64,000 nt of DNA from Algoriphagus iocasae (GTDB lineage Bacteria; Bacteroidota; Bacteroidia; Cytophagales; Cyclobacteriaceae): assembly GCF_014206875.1 (NCBI RefSeq), contig NZ_JACIJO010000005.1, positions 124,001 to 188,000 on the forward strand, read 5' to 3'. This document shows positions 1 to 8,543 of this stretch, in pieces. The position numbers and the translations under genes are program-made. The notes below the pieces were generated by a model, which was given only the letters and a program-made list of their open reading frames with translations, ran no database searches and was not told the origin of the DNA. Numbering within the stretch: position 1 is the first letter of the stretch; each line of letters begins with the position of its first letter.

Positions 1-412
1 ATTAAAGAAAGAAGTGAACTTCATCCAGGATTACATCGAGTTGATGAAAATGAGATTGACCGGAAACGTCAAATTGAATATCTCCATCGATGAACCGAAA
101 GAAAATCTTGTGGTGGCACCGATGTTATTACTTCCATTTCTAGAAAACTCCTTCAAACATGGAGTAAGCAGTCAAAAGGAATGTGAGATCAAAATCAAAC
201 TGGAAGTAATGGGAGATACGCTCTTCTTTGAGACCAGAAATCATATTTTCCCTGTTCATTCCGACAGCCCTGAAGCCAAGGAAAATGGCATCGGAATGGT
301 AAACACTCAGCGTAGACTATCTCTGCTATACCCAGAAAAGCATCGATTAAAGTTTGGAAAAGACGAGGCTAATAATGAGTATTGGGTAAATCTCACCATC
401 AATCTAGCATGA
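1..412 (+). CDS. Sensor histidine kinase, LytS type, C-terminal part
   Basis: This is the 3' end of a gene that begins before the window; the frame is open back to base 2, so the first possible start inside (GTG at 14) is not the real start. The visible 130 or so residues carry the end of the His_kinase region (KKEVNFIQDYIELMKMRL, where LytS-type kinases continue after the phospho-histidine) and a HATPase fold with an N box (PFLENSFKHGV) and a G-box-like ENGIGMVNTQRRL. Such kinases autophosphorylate and pass phosphate to a LytTR regulator. The stop overlaps the next gene's ATG (ATGA at 409-412), so kinase and regulator are translationally coupled. Sensor domain and signal lie outside the window. 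Confidence 0.88.
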   Translation, partial: LKKEVNFIQDYIELMKMRLTGNVKLNISIDEPKENLVVAPMLLLPFLENSFKHGVSSQKECEIKIKLEVMGDTLFFETRNHIFPVHSDSPEAKENGIGMVNTQRRLSLLYPEKHRLKFGKDEANNEYWVNLTINLA

Positions 413-1155
413 AACTAAACTGTGTAGCAATCGACGATGAGCCGCTAGCGTTAGATTTGCTGAGTAAATTCATTGAGCAAACCTCTTTCCTAAATCTAAT
501 TGGTAAGTTTTCGAATGGAGTTGAAGCACTTGGATTCATCAACCAAAACGAGGTTCAACTGATTTTTATGGACATTCAGATGCCCGATTTATCGGGAATG
601 GAACTTGCCCGGGTGTTGGATGGAAAGAAAAACTCAGACAAAACCAGAATTATCTTTGCCACTGCTTATCATCAGTTTGCCATTGAAGGCTACAAGGTTG
701 AAGCCCTCGATTACTTATTGAAACCATACAGCTACGAGGAATTTTTAAATGCAGCAACGAAAGCATTCAGTTATTTTGAGAGATTAAATTCCTCGACCAC
801 AACTATTACTGCTACACAAGAGACTTCCACTCCAGAATACATTTTCCTAAAAGTGGAATATCAATTGGTGAAAGTCATGCTGAAAGACATTGCTTGTGTT
901 GAGGCTTATAAAGACTATGTGAAAGTCCATTTGCTCTCTAAACCAAATCCATTGCTTTCTCTAACCAGTTTAAAAAATATGGAAGAACTATTGCCTTCCA
1001 GCCATTTTATGCGCGTGCACCGATCCTTTATCGTTGCATTGGACCATATTGATTCGGTTTCTAAAAATGTGATTCAAGTAGGGAATCATAGCATCGCAGT
1101 GGGAGATAATTACAAAGATGCTTTTCTGGAGTTTTTAGGGAAATGGATGAACTGA
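409..1155 (+). CDS. LytTR family two-component response regulator
   Basis: A 248-residue regulator. The receiver domain (about 3-120) shows the acidic pair D9/D10, phospho-acceptor D55 in MDIQMP and K105 in LLKP. A LytTR DNA-binding domain fills about 148-248 (FLKVEYQLVKV, VEAYKDYVKVH, FMRVHRSFIV). It should bind direct repeats near target promoters after phosphorylation by the kinase just upstream. The ATG at 409 is chosen because it overlaps the kinase stop and begins the receiver directly; an in-frame TTG at 382 would lie inside the kinase gene and add unrelated residues. Its last 39 codons are closely matched by a decayed copy at about 1900-2019. A hairpin terminator follows. Confidence 0.95.
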   Translation: MKLNCVAIDDEPLALDLLSKFIEQTSFLNLIGKFSNGVEALGFINQNEVQLIFMDIQMPDLSGMELARVLDGKKNSDKTRIIFATAYHQFAIEGYKVEALDYLLKPYSYEEFLNAATKAFSYFERLNSSTTTITATQETSTPEYIFLKVEYQLVKVMLKDIACVEAYKDYVKVHLLSKPNPLLSLTSLKNMEELLPSSHFMRVHRSFIVALDHIDSVSKNVIQVGNHSIAVGDNYKDAFLEFLGKWMN

Positions 1156-1172
1156 ACTCCTCATTAAAAATC

Positions 1173-1209
1173 AAAAAGGCTGTTATCATAAATTGAAAAT
1201 AGCCTTTTT
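1173..1209. terminator. Bidirectional intrinsic terminator
   Basis: The inverted repeat AAAAAGGCT / AGCCTTTTT is flanked by an A run on one side and a T run on the other. It can end the LytTR transcript on the plus strand and the lipoprotein transcript on the minus strand, whose genes converge here. Confidence 0.75.
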
Positions 1210-1225
1210 CTCTTATTAATATTTG

Positions 1226-1705
1226 TTATTCCACTCTTATGAAAGAAATTGGAGTTCCGCAAGCCCCATTATTTGGGCAGATTGACATTAGTTCTGAATA
1301 GTTTTCTAAAATTGAAAAACTCCCAATATTATCTGTTCCTTGAGCAAGTGTCAACTCTTCTTTTGGTAAATAATTAATATCTGCTATCCCCATAAAATAG
1401 GACTCACTGTAAGATATAGTTACTTTATCTCCAGAAATGGAATACGTACCAGAGAAATAGCTTCGATGACCCAATATTTCGTCAGAACCTATTTCTGTTG
1501 TATATCCCTCACCTGTCACCGTTCCATCGGAGTTAAACTCCATCAAATCCACAAAATTGAATTTTTTTTCGGTCCAACCATTATTTCCTTCACTCACAAA
1601 CTCGTAAACTCCTTCAATTCTGTTATTTGGAGAGGGCTCCTCCACGTCTTTACAGCTGAAAACAACACCTACCAACGCGATTAAAGAGAATAGTCTTACT
1701 TTCAT
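1226..1705 (-). CDS. Small lipoprotein, lipocalin-like hypothetical
   Basis: A 159-residue protein of unknown function. The first 18 residues form a lipoprotein signal (MKVRLFSLIALVGVVFSC, lipobox VFSC, lipidated C18). The mature part has alternating strands and glycines (IEGVYEFVSEG, FNSDGTVTGEG, SGTYSISGDKVTISY) that recall the lipocalin-like lipoproteins common in Bacteroidota, where a start motif of G-x-Y/W and a -DGT- turn are typical. That family link is an inference from pattern only. Two cysteines near the C-terminus (CPNNGACG) could form a disulfide. The gene is monocistronic, convergent with the LytTR gene, and sits between that gene and its decayed copy, so it may have been inserted when the duplication broke down. 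Confidence 0.75.
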   Translation of the reverse strand: MKVRLFSLIALVGVVFSCKDVEEPSPNNRIEGVYEFVSEGNNGWTEKKFNFVDLMEFNSDGTVTGEGYTTEIGSDEILGHRSYFSGTYSISGDKVTISYSESYFMGIADINYLPKEELTLAQGTDNIGSFSILENYSELMSICPNNGACGTPISFIRVE

Positions 1706-1755
1706 AATTCTTGTTGTTTGAGTTAAATATATAATTTAGTTTGAAAAAAGTAAAT

Positions 1756-1786
1756 CAAAATCATTGACAATACTCCATAAAAACAA
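1756..1786 (-). promoter_or_regulatory. Possible promoter of the small lipoprotein
   Basis: Read on the minus strand there is a TTG (1784-1786), 20 bases, then TGATTTTG (1756-1763), one mismatch from the Bacteroidota -7 element TAnnTTTG. It lies about 50 bases before the lipoprotein ATG at 1705. AT-rich sequence makes chance matches common. Confidence 0.3.
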
Positions 1787-1881
1787 AAAACGCTACAGTT
1801 TTATAAAGAAGTTTTAAGTAATAGTTTTGCCACTGTCCTAAAATGTGATTGGAAAATGAGATCACTTTAGAATAATAATTC

Positions 1882-2019
1882 CCTTCTCTCCATTTAAAAA
1901 TATTGGACCATATCGATTCGGATTCAAAAAACGTCAACCAAATTGGAAACCACTGCATTGCAGTGGGGGACAATTACAACGAGGCATTCCTGGAGATGTT
2001 AAGAAAATGGATGAACTAA
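1882..2019 (+). pseudogene. Remnant of a second LytTR regulator gene (3' end)
   Basis: In plus frame 1, bases 1900-2019 read ILDHIDSDSKNV, NQIGNHCIAVGD, NYNEAFLEMLRKWMN and a TAA stop. This matches the last 39 codons of the LytTR gene at 409-1155 at 30 of 39 positions, including the identical final KWMN-stop. Just upstream, 1882-1896 reads PSLHL, matching PSSHF of the intact gene, as if about eight codons were lost between the two blocks. A TAA at 1876 closes the frame upstream and no start codon or receiver domain is visible. It is best read as the tail of a former tandem duplicate. Further upstream (1706-1875) no convincing coding match was found. Confidence 0.82.
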
Positions 2020-2022
2020 AAC

Positions 2023-2050
2023 AAAAAAGGAGCTTTTCAGCTCCTTTTTT
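2023..2050. terminator. Terminator after ffh
   Basis: AAAAAAGGAGCT / AGCTCCTTTTTT is a perfect 12-base stem with a four-base loop and A/T runs on both sides. It ends ffh on the minus strand and would also have ended the lost LytTR copy on the plus strand. Confidence 0.85.
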
Positions 2051-2052
2051 AT

Positions 2053-3387
2053 TTATCTCTTTCCTCCTGGCATCAGCCTACTCATTGCTGCTTTTGCCCC
2101 GCCCATTTTATTCATTTGCTTCATCATCTTTCTCATATCACTGAATTGCTTCATCAGATTATTTACCTCGGTGATAGTTCTTCCAGAACCACTGGCAATT
2201 CTTTTTCTTCGACTTCCATCAATAATATCCGGCTGCTGACGCTCAGCTGGAGTCATACTTTTGATGATAGCTTCGATCGGCTTAAATGAGTCATCATCGA
2301 TATCCAATCCTTTCATGGCTTTCCCCATACCTGGGATCATGCCCATCAGATCTTTGATGTTACCCATTTTCTTCACTTGCTCAAGCTGAGAAAGGAAATC
2401 ATCAAAGTTGAAATTATTGGTTCGGATTTTAGAATTGATCCTTTTTGCTTCTTCCTCATCAAATGATTGCTGAGCACGCTCTACCAAGGAAATCACATCA
2501 CCCATACCCAAAATTCTTTGGGCCATACGATCAGGGTGGAAAACATCCAAGTTTTCCATCTTCTCACCAGTGGAGATGAATTTGATTGGTTTATTGACAA
2601 CGTGACGGATGGAAATGGCAGCACCACCTCGGGTATCACCATCCAATTTGGTCAAAACAACACCATTGAAGTCCAATCGCTCGTCGAAGGTTTTTGCAGT
2701 GTTCACCGCATCCTGACCAGTCATGGAATCAACCACAAATAATGTTTCGGAAGGATTCAACGCTTTTTTCAGCTGCTCAATTTCCTGCATCATTTGCTCA
2801 TCCACTGCCAAACGACCCGCTGTATCGACAATCACTGTCTTCTTACCGGATTTTTTAGCGTAAGCAATCGCATTATTAGCAATTTCTAAGGCATTGGTAT
2901 TACCTGGCTCTGCGTATACCTCCACTCCTACTTGCTCACCCAGTACTTTCAACTGGTCAATCGCAGCAGGACGATAAATATCACAGGCAACCAAAAGGAC
3001 TTGTCTGCCTTGTCTTTTTAGCAAACTGGCAAGCTTACCGGAAAAAGTTGTTTTACCAGAACCTTGTAGACCAGAAATCAAAACTACAGACGGATCACCC
3101 GTCAGGTTGATTTCCACTTTGGTTCCTCCCATCAGCTTGGTCAGCTCTTCTTGGGTGATTTTCACCAACAATTGCCCTGGAGAAACAGAGATCAAAACAT
3201 CTCTTCCCAAAGCCTCTTGCTTAATGGTATCTGTTACTTCCTTGGCTACTTTATAGTTAACGTCGGCATCGATCAAAGCTCTTCTAATCTCTTTGACAGT
3301 TGTCGCAACGTTTATTTCTGTAATGGTACCGGTTCCTTTCAGGGTTTTGAAAGCACGGTCTAATTTTAAACTTAAATTATCAAACAT
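2053..3387 (-). CDS. ffh: Signal recognition particle protein Ffh
   Basis: SRP54-family GTPase that binds signal sequences and SRP RNA and delivers membrane-protein ribosomes to FtsY. The 444-residue product has the N-terminal four-helix domain (1-85), the G domain with P-loop GLQGSGKTT (106-114), RPAAIDQLK, DTAGR and TKLDGD, and a methionine-rich M domain ending in MSRLMPGGKR. The ATG at 3387 (MFDNLS) is the family's standard start. A longer frame to 3411 begins with TTG and would fall inside the likely -7 promoter box. It is a single gene with its own terminator. Confidence 0.97.
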   Translation of the reverse strand: MFDNLSLKLDRAFKTLKGTGTITEINVATTVKEIRRALIDADVNYKVAKEVTDTIKQEALGRDVLISVSPGQLLVKITQEELTKLMGGTKVEINLTGDPSVVLISGLQGSGKTTFSGKLASLLKRQGRQVLLVACDIYRPAAIDQLKVLGEQVGVEVYAEPGNTNALEIANNAIAYAKKSGKKTVIVDTAGRLAVDEQMMQEIEQLKKALNPSETLFVVDSMTGQDAVNTAKTFDERLDFNGVVLTKLDGDTRGGAAISIRHVVNKPIKFISTGEKMENLDVFHPDRMAQRILGMGDVISLVERAQQSFDEEEAKRINSKIRTNNFNFDDFLSQLEQVKKMGNIKDLMGMIPGMGKAMKGLDIDDDSFKPIEAIIKSMTPAERQQPDIIDGSRRKRIASGSGRTITEVNNLMKQFSDMRKMMKQMNKMGGAKAAMSRLMPGGKR

Positions 3388-3408
3388 TCCTATCGCGGGT
3401 ATTTGCAG

Positions 3409-3438
3409 CAAAAGTAATGATTTTCATCAGGGATAGAA
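3409..3438 (-). promoter_or_regulatory. Likely ffh promoter
   Basis: The minus strand carries TACTTTTG (3409-3416), a full match to the Bacteroidota -7 element TAnnTTTG, with TTC, near the -33 TTG consensus, 19 bases upstream (3436-3438). Transcription would begin near 3402, about 15 bases before the ATG at 3387, which agrees with the shorter ffh start. Confidence 0.5.
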
Positions 3439-3641
3439 AGTATCATTTTATGTGTTTGCAAATTGATTTTGATTAGCCGGAGTAAATAACCGAGAAATTA
3501 TAACAGTACTTCGAATAGCGCGTTGGAGTTTTGGCAGTTTTCAATTATTCAAGTCCACAAGCAAGACGGGGAATTAGGACTCTTTGCCTTTAAATTCCTA
3601 ATTTGCGCCCGCATCTAACTTATCCTCGAAATTTCTTTTTC

Positions 3642-6053
3642 ATGACGATAGATTTTAAAAAAGACATACTCCCTCATGCAATTGGAGTTGCGATATTTTA
3701 CGCCATTGTAGCCCTTTATTTCTCTCCTGTTGTATTTGAAAACCAAGTTATTTTTCAAGGAGATATTCTAAAATGGGAAGGCTCCGCCAAAGAAGCCTTG
3801 GATTTCAGGGAATCTACAGGTGAAGAAGCGCTTTGGACGAATAGCATGTTTGGTGGAATGCCGGCGTATTTTATCAGTTTGGAGTTTCCAGGAGACATTA
3901 CCAACGCCATCGTCTCAGTTCTAACTTTGGGATTACCACACCCAGTCAATGGGCTTTTCCTCGGAATGGTGGCCATGTATGCCCTTTTGATTTCATTTAG
4001 GGTCAGGCCAATATTTGCCATTTTGGGAAGTTTAGCATTTGCATTCAATACCTACAATTTACTCAGTCTTGCCGCAGGCCATAATGCCAAAATCTGGGCA
4101 GAATGTTTAATTCCTGTAGTTCTTTTGGGAATCCATTTGGCATTCGAAAAAAAGAGAATTCTTGGAGCAGCTATTTTGGCTCTTGGACTACTTCTTCAAT
4201 TCAAGTTCAATCACGTGCAGATCATTTACTATACGTTTCTGATTTGCGCTATTTACGTTTTGGTCCGATTGATTTTTGAATGGAAAAAAGAAGGCTTTCC
4301 TAGTCTGGCAAAAACACTTGGTTTCTTACTTATCGGTGCAATACTCGCTTTAGGAGGAAACATTGGAAGACTAGCTACAGCCTTGGATTACACCAAGTAT
4401 TCTACCAGAGGTGAAGTAACAATCGAATCAAAAGCTGCTGGACTGGACAAGGATTATGCATTTGGCTGGTCAAACGGAATCATTGAATCTTTCACGTTTT
4501 TGATTCCTGATTTTTATGGAGGTGGCTCTAACACTCCTCTTCCAAAAAACTCTGCTTCTGAGAAAACACTTCGTCAGCAAGGATTGGACCCGGCACAAAT
4601 CAATGGGTTCGTCCAGGGAGCACCGACATATTGGGGAGATCAACCTTTTACCGGAGGACCTATTTACGGAGGTGTCATCTTGGTATTTTTGGCTATTTTA
4701 GGATTCTGGGCAGCACCAAAACAGTCATTAATCACTTTTGGAGCAATCATCATTCTTTCGTTGATGCTCTCTTGGGGAAAAAACCTTGCTTGGTTTAATT
4801 ACCTCTTATTTGACATCCTTCCTGGCTACAATAAATTCAGAGCCGTCTCTATGGCTTTAGGCATGACCTTGTTTGCGATACCAGTTTTAGGAATGATCTC
4901 TTTGGAAAAGCTTGTACAAGAGCAAAAATTAAAGTCATTGTACATGGCTGGTGCAGTAACAGGAGGACTAGTTTTGTTATTTATCCTTGGCGCAGGAATG
5001 TTCAGATTTGAAGGAGCAGCCGACCAAGGATTGCCAGATTGGCTCGTTGGTGCTTTGAGAGAGGACAGAAAGTCTATGCTTCAAGCAAGTGCCTTAAAAA
5101 GTCTTGGCTTTATCGCGGCTGCATTTGCTTTGATATTCTTCAATTTGAAAGGAAAAATCAGTGAGTTAATCCTAGGTGCAGGCCTTTTTGTATTGGTTTT
5201 ATTTGACCTTTGGAGTATCAACAGACCTTATCTAAATGAGGATTCTTTCCAGGATAATCCATCCAAAACTTATTTTGTAGAAACTCCAGCAGATGCCGAA
5301 ATATTGAAAGATGACTCTTATTTCAGAGTATTGGACTTGACTGAAGGATTAACATCAGCAGGCAAGGCCAGTTATCGTTTTCATGCCATCGGAGGATACC
5401 ACGGCGCCAAACTTCGAAGATTTCAGGATTTGATTGATTATCGACTATCCGGCGAATTGAATGATTTTGTAACCAAAGCACAAGAAGGAAATTTTGATTT
5501 CGAAGGAATTCAGTCCTTTAACATGCTCAACACGAAATACATGATTGCAGGAAATGCTGCGAATTCTGTGTTTGAAAATCCCGATGCAAATGGACCTGCT
5601 TGGATTCCTTCCAGCATTCGTCCTGTAGGTTCCAACCAGGAAGAAATCGATCTATTGGGAGAAATTAACACCAAAACAACTGCAACCGTCAACACTCAGG
5701 AGTTTGGTGAAATCAAGTCAGGTTCAGGTTCTATTGACCTCATTTCTTACGCCCCAAATCACCTGAAATACTCTGCAAATATGAGTCAGGAAGGTCTGGC
5801 AGTATTTTCTGAAATCTATTATCCTGCTGGTTGGACAGCAACAATTGATGGAAAAGAAAGAGACATTCTAAGAACAGACTACCTATTAAGAGGATTAAAT
5901 GTTCCTGCAGGTCAGCATGAAATTGAATTTAGATTTGCTCCATCTAGTTATTACAATACCAAAACTCCAATGATCATCTTCCAATACTTGATCATTTTGG
6001 GATTGATCGGCGGTGTGTTTTTCACAGTAAAAGAAAGAAATGGAAGAGTCTAA
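3642..6053 (+). CDS. YfhO-like multi-pass membrane protein
   Basis: An 803-residue polytopic protein with about a dozen hydrophobic segments through residue 530, a soluble region (about 540-770), and a final segment before the C-terminus. The motif set (early GDILKWEG and GGMPAY, then NTYNLLSLAAGHNAK) is the one seen in Bacteroidota YfhO-family proteins, related to GT-C glycosyltransferases. In Gram-positive bacteria YfhO is linked to glycosylation of lipoteichoic acid; here an envelope glycosylation role is only inferred. The ATG at 3642 is preferred over a TTG at 3603 that would add a polar leader before the first membrane segment. The 3' end overlaps the following methyltransferase by 14 bases. 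Confidence 0.85.
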   Translation: MTIDFKKDILPHAIGVAIFYAIVALYFSPVVFENQVIFQGDILKWEGSAKEALDFRESTGEEALWTNSMFGGMPAYFISLEFPGDITNAIVSVLTLGLPHPVNGLFLGMVAMYALLISFRVRPIFAILGSLAFAFNTYNLLSLAAGHNAKIWAECLIPVVLLGIHLAFEKKRILGAAILALGLLLQFKFNHVQIIYYTFLICAIYVLVRLIFEWKKEGFPSLAKTLGFLLIGAILALGGNIGRLATALDYTKYSTRGEVTIESKAAGLDKDYAFGWSNGIIESFTFLIPDFYGGGSNTPLPKNSASEKTLRQQGLDPAQINGFVQGAPTYWGDQPFTGGPIYGGVILVFLAILGFWAAPKQSLITFGAIIILSLMLSWGKNLAWFNYLLFDILPGYNKFRAVSMALGMTLFAIPVLGMISLEKLVQEQKLKSLYMAGAVTGGLVLLFILGAGMFRFEGAADQGLPDWLVGALREDRKSMLQASALKSLGFIAAAFALIFFNLKGKISELILGAGLFVLVLFDLWSINRPYLNEDSFQDNPSKTYFVETPADAEILKDDSYFRVLDLTEGLTSAGKASYRFHAIGGYHGAKLRRFQDLIDYRLSGELNDFVTKAQEGNFDFEGIQSFNMLNTKYMIAGNAANSVFENPDANGPAWIPSSIRPVGSNQEEIDLLGEINTKTTATVNTQEFGEIKSGSGSIDLISYAPNHLKYSANMSQEGLAVFSEIYYPAGWTATIDGKERDILRTDYLLRGLNVPAGQHEIEFRFAPSSYYNTKTPMIIFQYLIILGLIGGVFFTVKERNGRV

Positions 6054-6756
6054 AGATAAAATCGTCAGCTATTACGATCAATTTGCCGATAAGCAGGAAA
6101 AGACGGGCATTAACTCTCGCCACTTAAGCATTTTGGACAAGGTGATGGCTGCTGGTTTACAATCCAATCACCGAATTTTAGAAGTGGGTTGTGGGATTGG
6201 AACTGTTAGTAGTTTGTTGGCTGGACAGGTGAAAAACGGTGAAGTTTTAGCCGTGGACATCAGTCCTGAAAGTATTGAAAAAGCAAAGGTGATTTGGAAG
6301 TCACATTCCAATTTGAAATTTGAGGTATCGGATATGTCCGACTTTCATAAGCCTAATCAAACCTTTGATTTCTTTATTTTCCCTGATGTGCTAGAGCATA
6401 TTCCAGTGGATCAACATCAACGCCTATTCCAAAATATCCAAGAACATTCTCATCAAGATTCTGTGATATTTATTCATATTCCTGCTCCTCGGTATTTGCA
6501 GTGGATGATTGAAAATGAGCCTGAAAAATTGCAGGTAATCGATCAACCTTTGGATTCTGGTGACTTGATCAAAAGCATCACTTCAAGTGGTTTTTATTTG
6601 GAAAAAATGGAAACCTATTCTGTATTCTTCGAAGAAAAGGACTACCAATATTTCATTTTCAGATCACAAAAACCATTGCATCAATCGACCCCGAGAAGCA
6701 AATGGCAAATCCTAAAAGAAAGAATAAGCATCCGTCTTCGTCACGGTATTAAATAA
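6040..6756 (+). CDS. Class I SAM-dependent methyltransferase
   Basis: A 238-residue Rossmann methyltransferase. Motif I is ILEVGCGIG (46-54), followed by an acidic residue in VLAVDISPESIEKAK that should bind the ribose of SAM, then FDFFIFPDVLEHIPVDQH, the post-II region typical of UbiE/BioC-like enzymes. The substrate is unknown. It overlaps the YfhO-like gene by 14 bases and is followed seven bases later by the FKBP gene, so the three are likely co-transcribed. That setting could suggest a lipid or glycan acceptor, but this is a guess. Confidence 0.85.
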   Translation: MEESKDKIVSYYDQFADKQEKTGINSRHLSILDKVMAAGLQSNHRILEVGCGIGTVSSLLAGQVKNGEVLAVDISPESIEKAKVIWKSHSNLKFEVSDMSDFHKPNQTFDFFIFPDVLEHIPVDQHQRLFQNIQEHSHQDSVIFIHIPAPRYLQWMIENEPEKLQVIDQPLDSGDLIKSITSSGFYLEKMETYSVFFEEKDYQYFIFRSQKPLHQSTPRSKWQILKERISIRLRHGIK

Positions 6757-6763
6757 AGAAAAT

Positions 6764-7288
6764 ATGAAAATTCAGAATAATTCAGTGGTAGGTCTCACCT
6801 ACGAATTGAAAGTAAGTAAAACAGAGGACGAGATAGAATCTGCTCCTTTCAGTGTGGAAGTAAGAGATGAAGAAGATCCTTTCTATTTTCTATTTGGACA
6901 AAGCGGATTACCGGAAAAATTCGAAGAATTGCTAGCCGGACAAAAGCAAGGAGAAGAATTTTCTTTCACTTTGACAGTAGAGGAAGCATATGGAGAAGCA
7001 GATGATGAATTGATTCTTAACCTTCCAAAATCACAGTTTTCCGGAGAGCAGGGTTTCAATAAAGAAATGCTGGAAGAAGGTAATTTCCTCCCTCTTATGG
7101 ACGAAAATGGTTATCCTATGCAGGCTAAAATTCTGAAAGATCTTGGAGAAGAATTATTACTTGATTTCAATCATCCATTAGTAGGTTTTGACCTTCATTT
7201 TGATGGCAAGGTCATCGAAGTTAGAGAGGCCACCAAAGAAGAATTGGATCATGGACATGTGCATGGAGAGCACGGAGAACATGATTAA
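6764..7288 (+). CDS. FKBP-type peptidyl-prolyl isomerase, SlyD-like
   Basis: A 174-residue cytoplasmic isomerase/chaperone. The N-terminal half has the FKBP core (VVGLTYEL, FGQSGLPEKFEELLAGQKQGEEF, EEAYGE), and the middle is an insert-in-flap-like domain as in SlyD (QMEEGNFLPL-like region about 100-140). The tail is rich in histidine (HGHVHGEHGEHD), which in SlyD binds nickel and other metals. No signal peptide is visible. A strong terminator follows, closing the three-gene plus-strand unit. Confidence 0.88.
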   Translation: MKIQNNSVVGLTYELKVSKTEDEIESAPFSVEVRDEEDPFYFLFGQSGLPEKFEELLAGQKQGEEFSFTLTVEEAYGEADDELILNLPKSQFSGEQGFNKEMLEEGNFLPLMDENGYPMQAKILKDLGEELLLDFNHPLVGFDLHFDGKVIEVREATKEELDHGHVHGEHGEHD

Positions 7289-7309
7289 TTAAATCCCGCT
7301 AAAAATTCA

Positions 7310-7345
7310 AAAGAGGTAAGAATTAAAAATCTTACCTCTTTTTTT
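7310..7345. terminator. Bidirectional terminator
   Basis: AAAGAGGTAAG / CTTACCTCTTT with a ten-base loop and a T run. It separates the FKBP gene from the convergent App1-like gene. Confidence 0.85.
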
Positions 7346-7390
7346 GAGCAAATTATAGATCACAAAATCAAACTATTTTTAAGGAAAATT

Positions 7391-8524
7391 TCAAGTTTCT
7401 CCTTTCTCGTCTTTTACTTTTTCCTCTGCTATTTCTTTCATGTCTTCCGGAAGGATCCAACCATTTTCAAGAGCAAACTGAGATGCCTCAATTGAATTTT
7501 TCACCAAAAGCATTTTCACCCCCAAAGATTCCAATTCAGCCTTGACCTCTTCCACAAAAGGATGTCTCGAAGGATGAACATCTCTAATGAAAATCATGAT
7601 GATCCGACCGGGAAATTCCTTTACCACTTGCAGATAGATTTTAGGATCATCTTGTCCACTATCTCCGATCAACATAAATGGGAAGTGCAAATATGTACTT
7701 AGAATCTGGCGGATCTGCTTTAATTTATGCTCAGAATGACTTCCTGAAATAAGTTCTGTCCTAGACAAACCAATGTCCCGAAGCATCAATGGCCCTTTCG
7801 GAATATGATGAATTTTTAAAAGTTCATGAAGGAAATCATATAGATTCCATGGGCTGCTGGAAACGTAAAAAAAGGGATTACTCTCGACTCCATCTGTCCC
7901 TTTTTGCAATGTTTTATAGAACGCAGCAACCCCTGGGAATGGCACTCGAGTATAGGCATTCTTTGCAAAAGTAGTTTTCAGCATCTCCACCAATCGCATG
8001 GCTCCAGTTGGGATAATCGTATCATCTATATCTGATATTATCCCATAATCAATATTCCCAACTGGCAAAAAAACATCTCCTTTAACTTGAACTTTTCCCT
8101 GATTTCTAATAACCTTATCAACAAGAGTCAATTCAATTTGCTGCCAGCGACTTGCAAGTTTAATTGGATGGTTTGGATGAATTTTGAACTCGAAATAGCC
8201 TTCCTCATCTGTTTTTGAAAGATATTCCTTTCCTTGAAATTCAGCTTTTACAAGCACCTTTGGAATGACAGTGCTCATAAACCTCCTCCGCATTTTCCCA
8301 ATATTCTTCCAAACACTGTCTTCGGGACTAGAACTCCCGATTCGATTATCCCGAATCACTCTTCCGACAAGCAGAATTTCCCGTTCATTCCCAAAACCTT
8401 CAAAAGGAACAATCAAAATTGATTTCACCAATCCCAATTTTATAGCTAACCACAAAATTGACTGGTTGATACCAAGTTTTATTTCATATAAAAAACTTAA
8501 GAGAATGTTTCTTTTTTGGGGCAT
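7391..8524 (-). CDS. App1-like phosphatase (DUF2183)
   Basis: A 377-residue protein with the HAD-like App1 phosphatase core: DIDDT at 165-169 gives the nucleophile and acid/base aspartates, SSSPWNLYDFL is the motif II area, and GDSGQDDPKIY supplies the metal-binding aspartates. The first 155 residues form an Ig-like or strand-rich domain (EGYFEFKIHP). Yeast App1 dephosphorylates phosphatidate; bacterial members probably act on phospholipids too, but the substrate is not shown here. It is last in a minus-strand run with an ABC ATPase (19 bases apart) and a YjbR-like protein. Confidence 0.85.
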   Translation of the reverse strand: MPQKRNILLSFLYEIKLGINQSILWLAIKLGLVKSILIVPFEGFGNEREILLVGRVIRDNRIGSSSPEDSVWKNIGKMRRRFMSTVIPKVLVKAEFQGKEYLSKTDEEGYFEFKIHPNHPIKLASRWQQIELTLVDKVIRNQGKVQVKGDVFLPVGNIDYGIISDIDDTIIPTGAMRLVEMLKTTFAKNAYTRVPFPGVAAFYKTLQKGTDGVESNPFFYVSSSPWNLYDFLHELLKIHHIPKGPLMLRDIGLSRTELISGSHSEHKLKQIRQILSTYLHFPFMLIGDSGQDDPKIYLQVVKEFPGRIIMIFIRDVHPSRHPFVEEVKAELESLGVKMLLVKNSIEASQFALENGWILPEDMKEIAEEKVKDEKGET

Positions 8525-8543
8525 GATTAAAATCCGTTCCTTC

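Noticed and set aside
1761-1973. Minus-strand ORF of 70 codons
   Set aside because: It is antisense to the LytTR remnant and has no signal, motif or start context.
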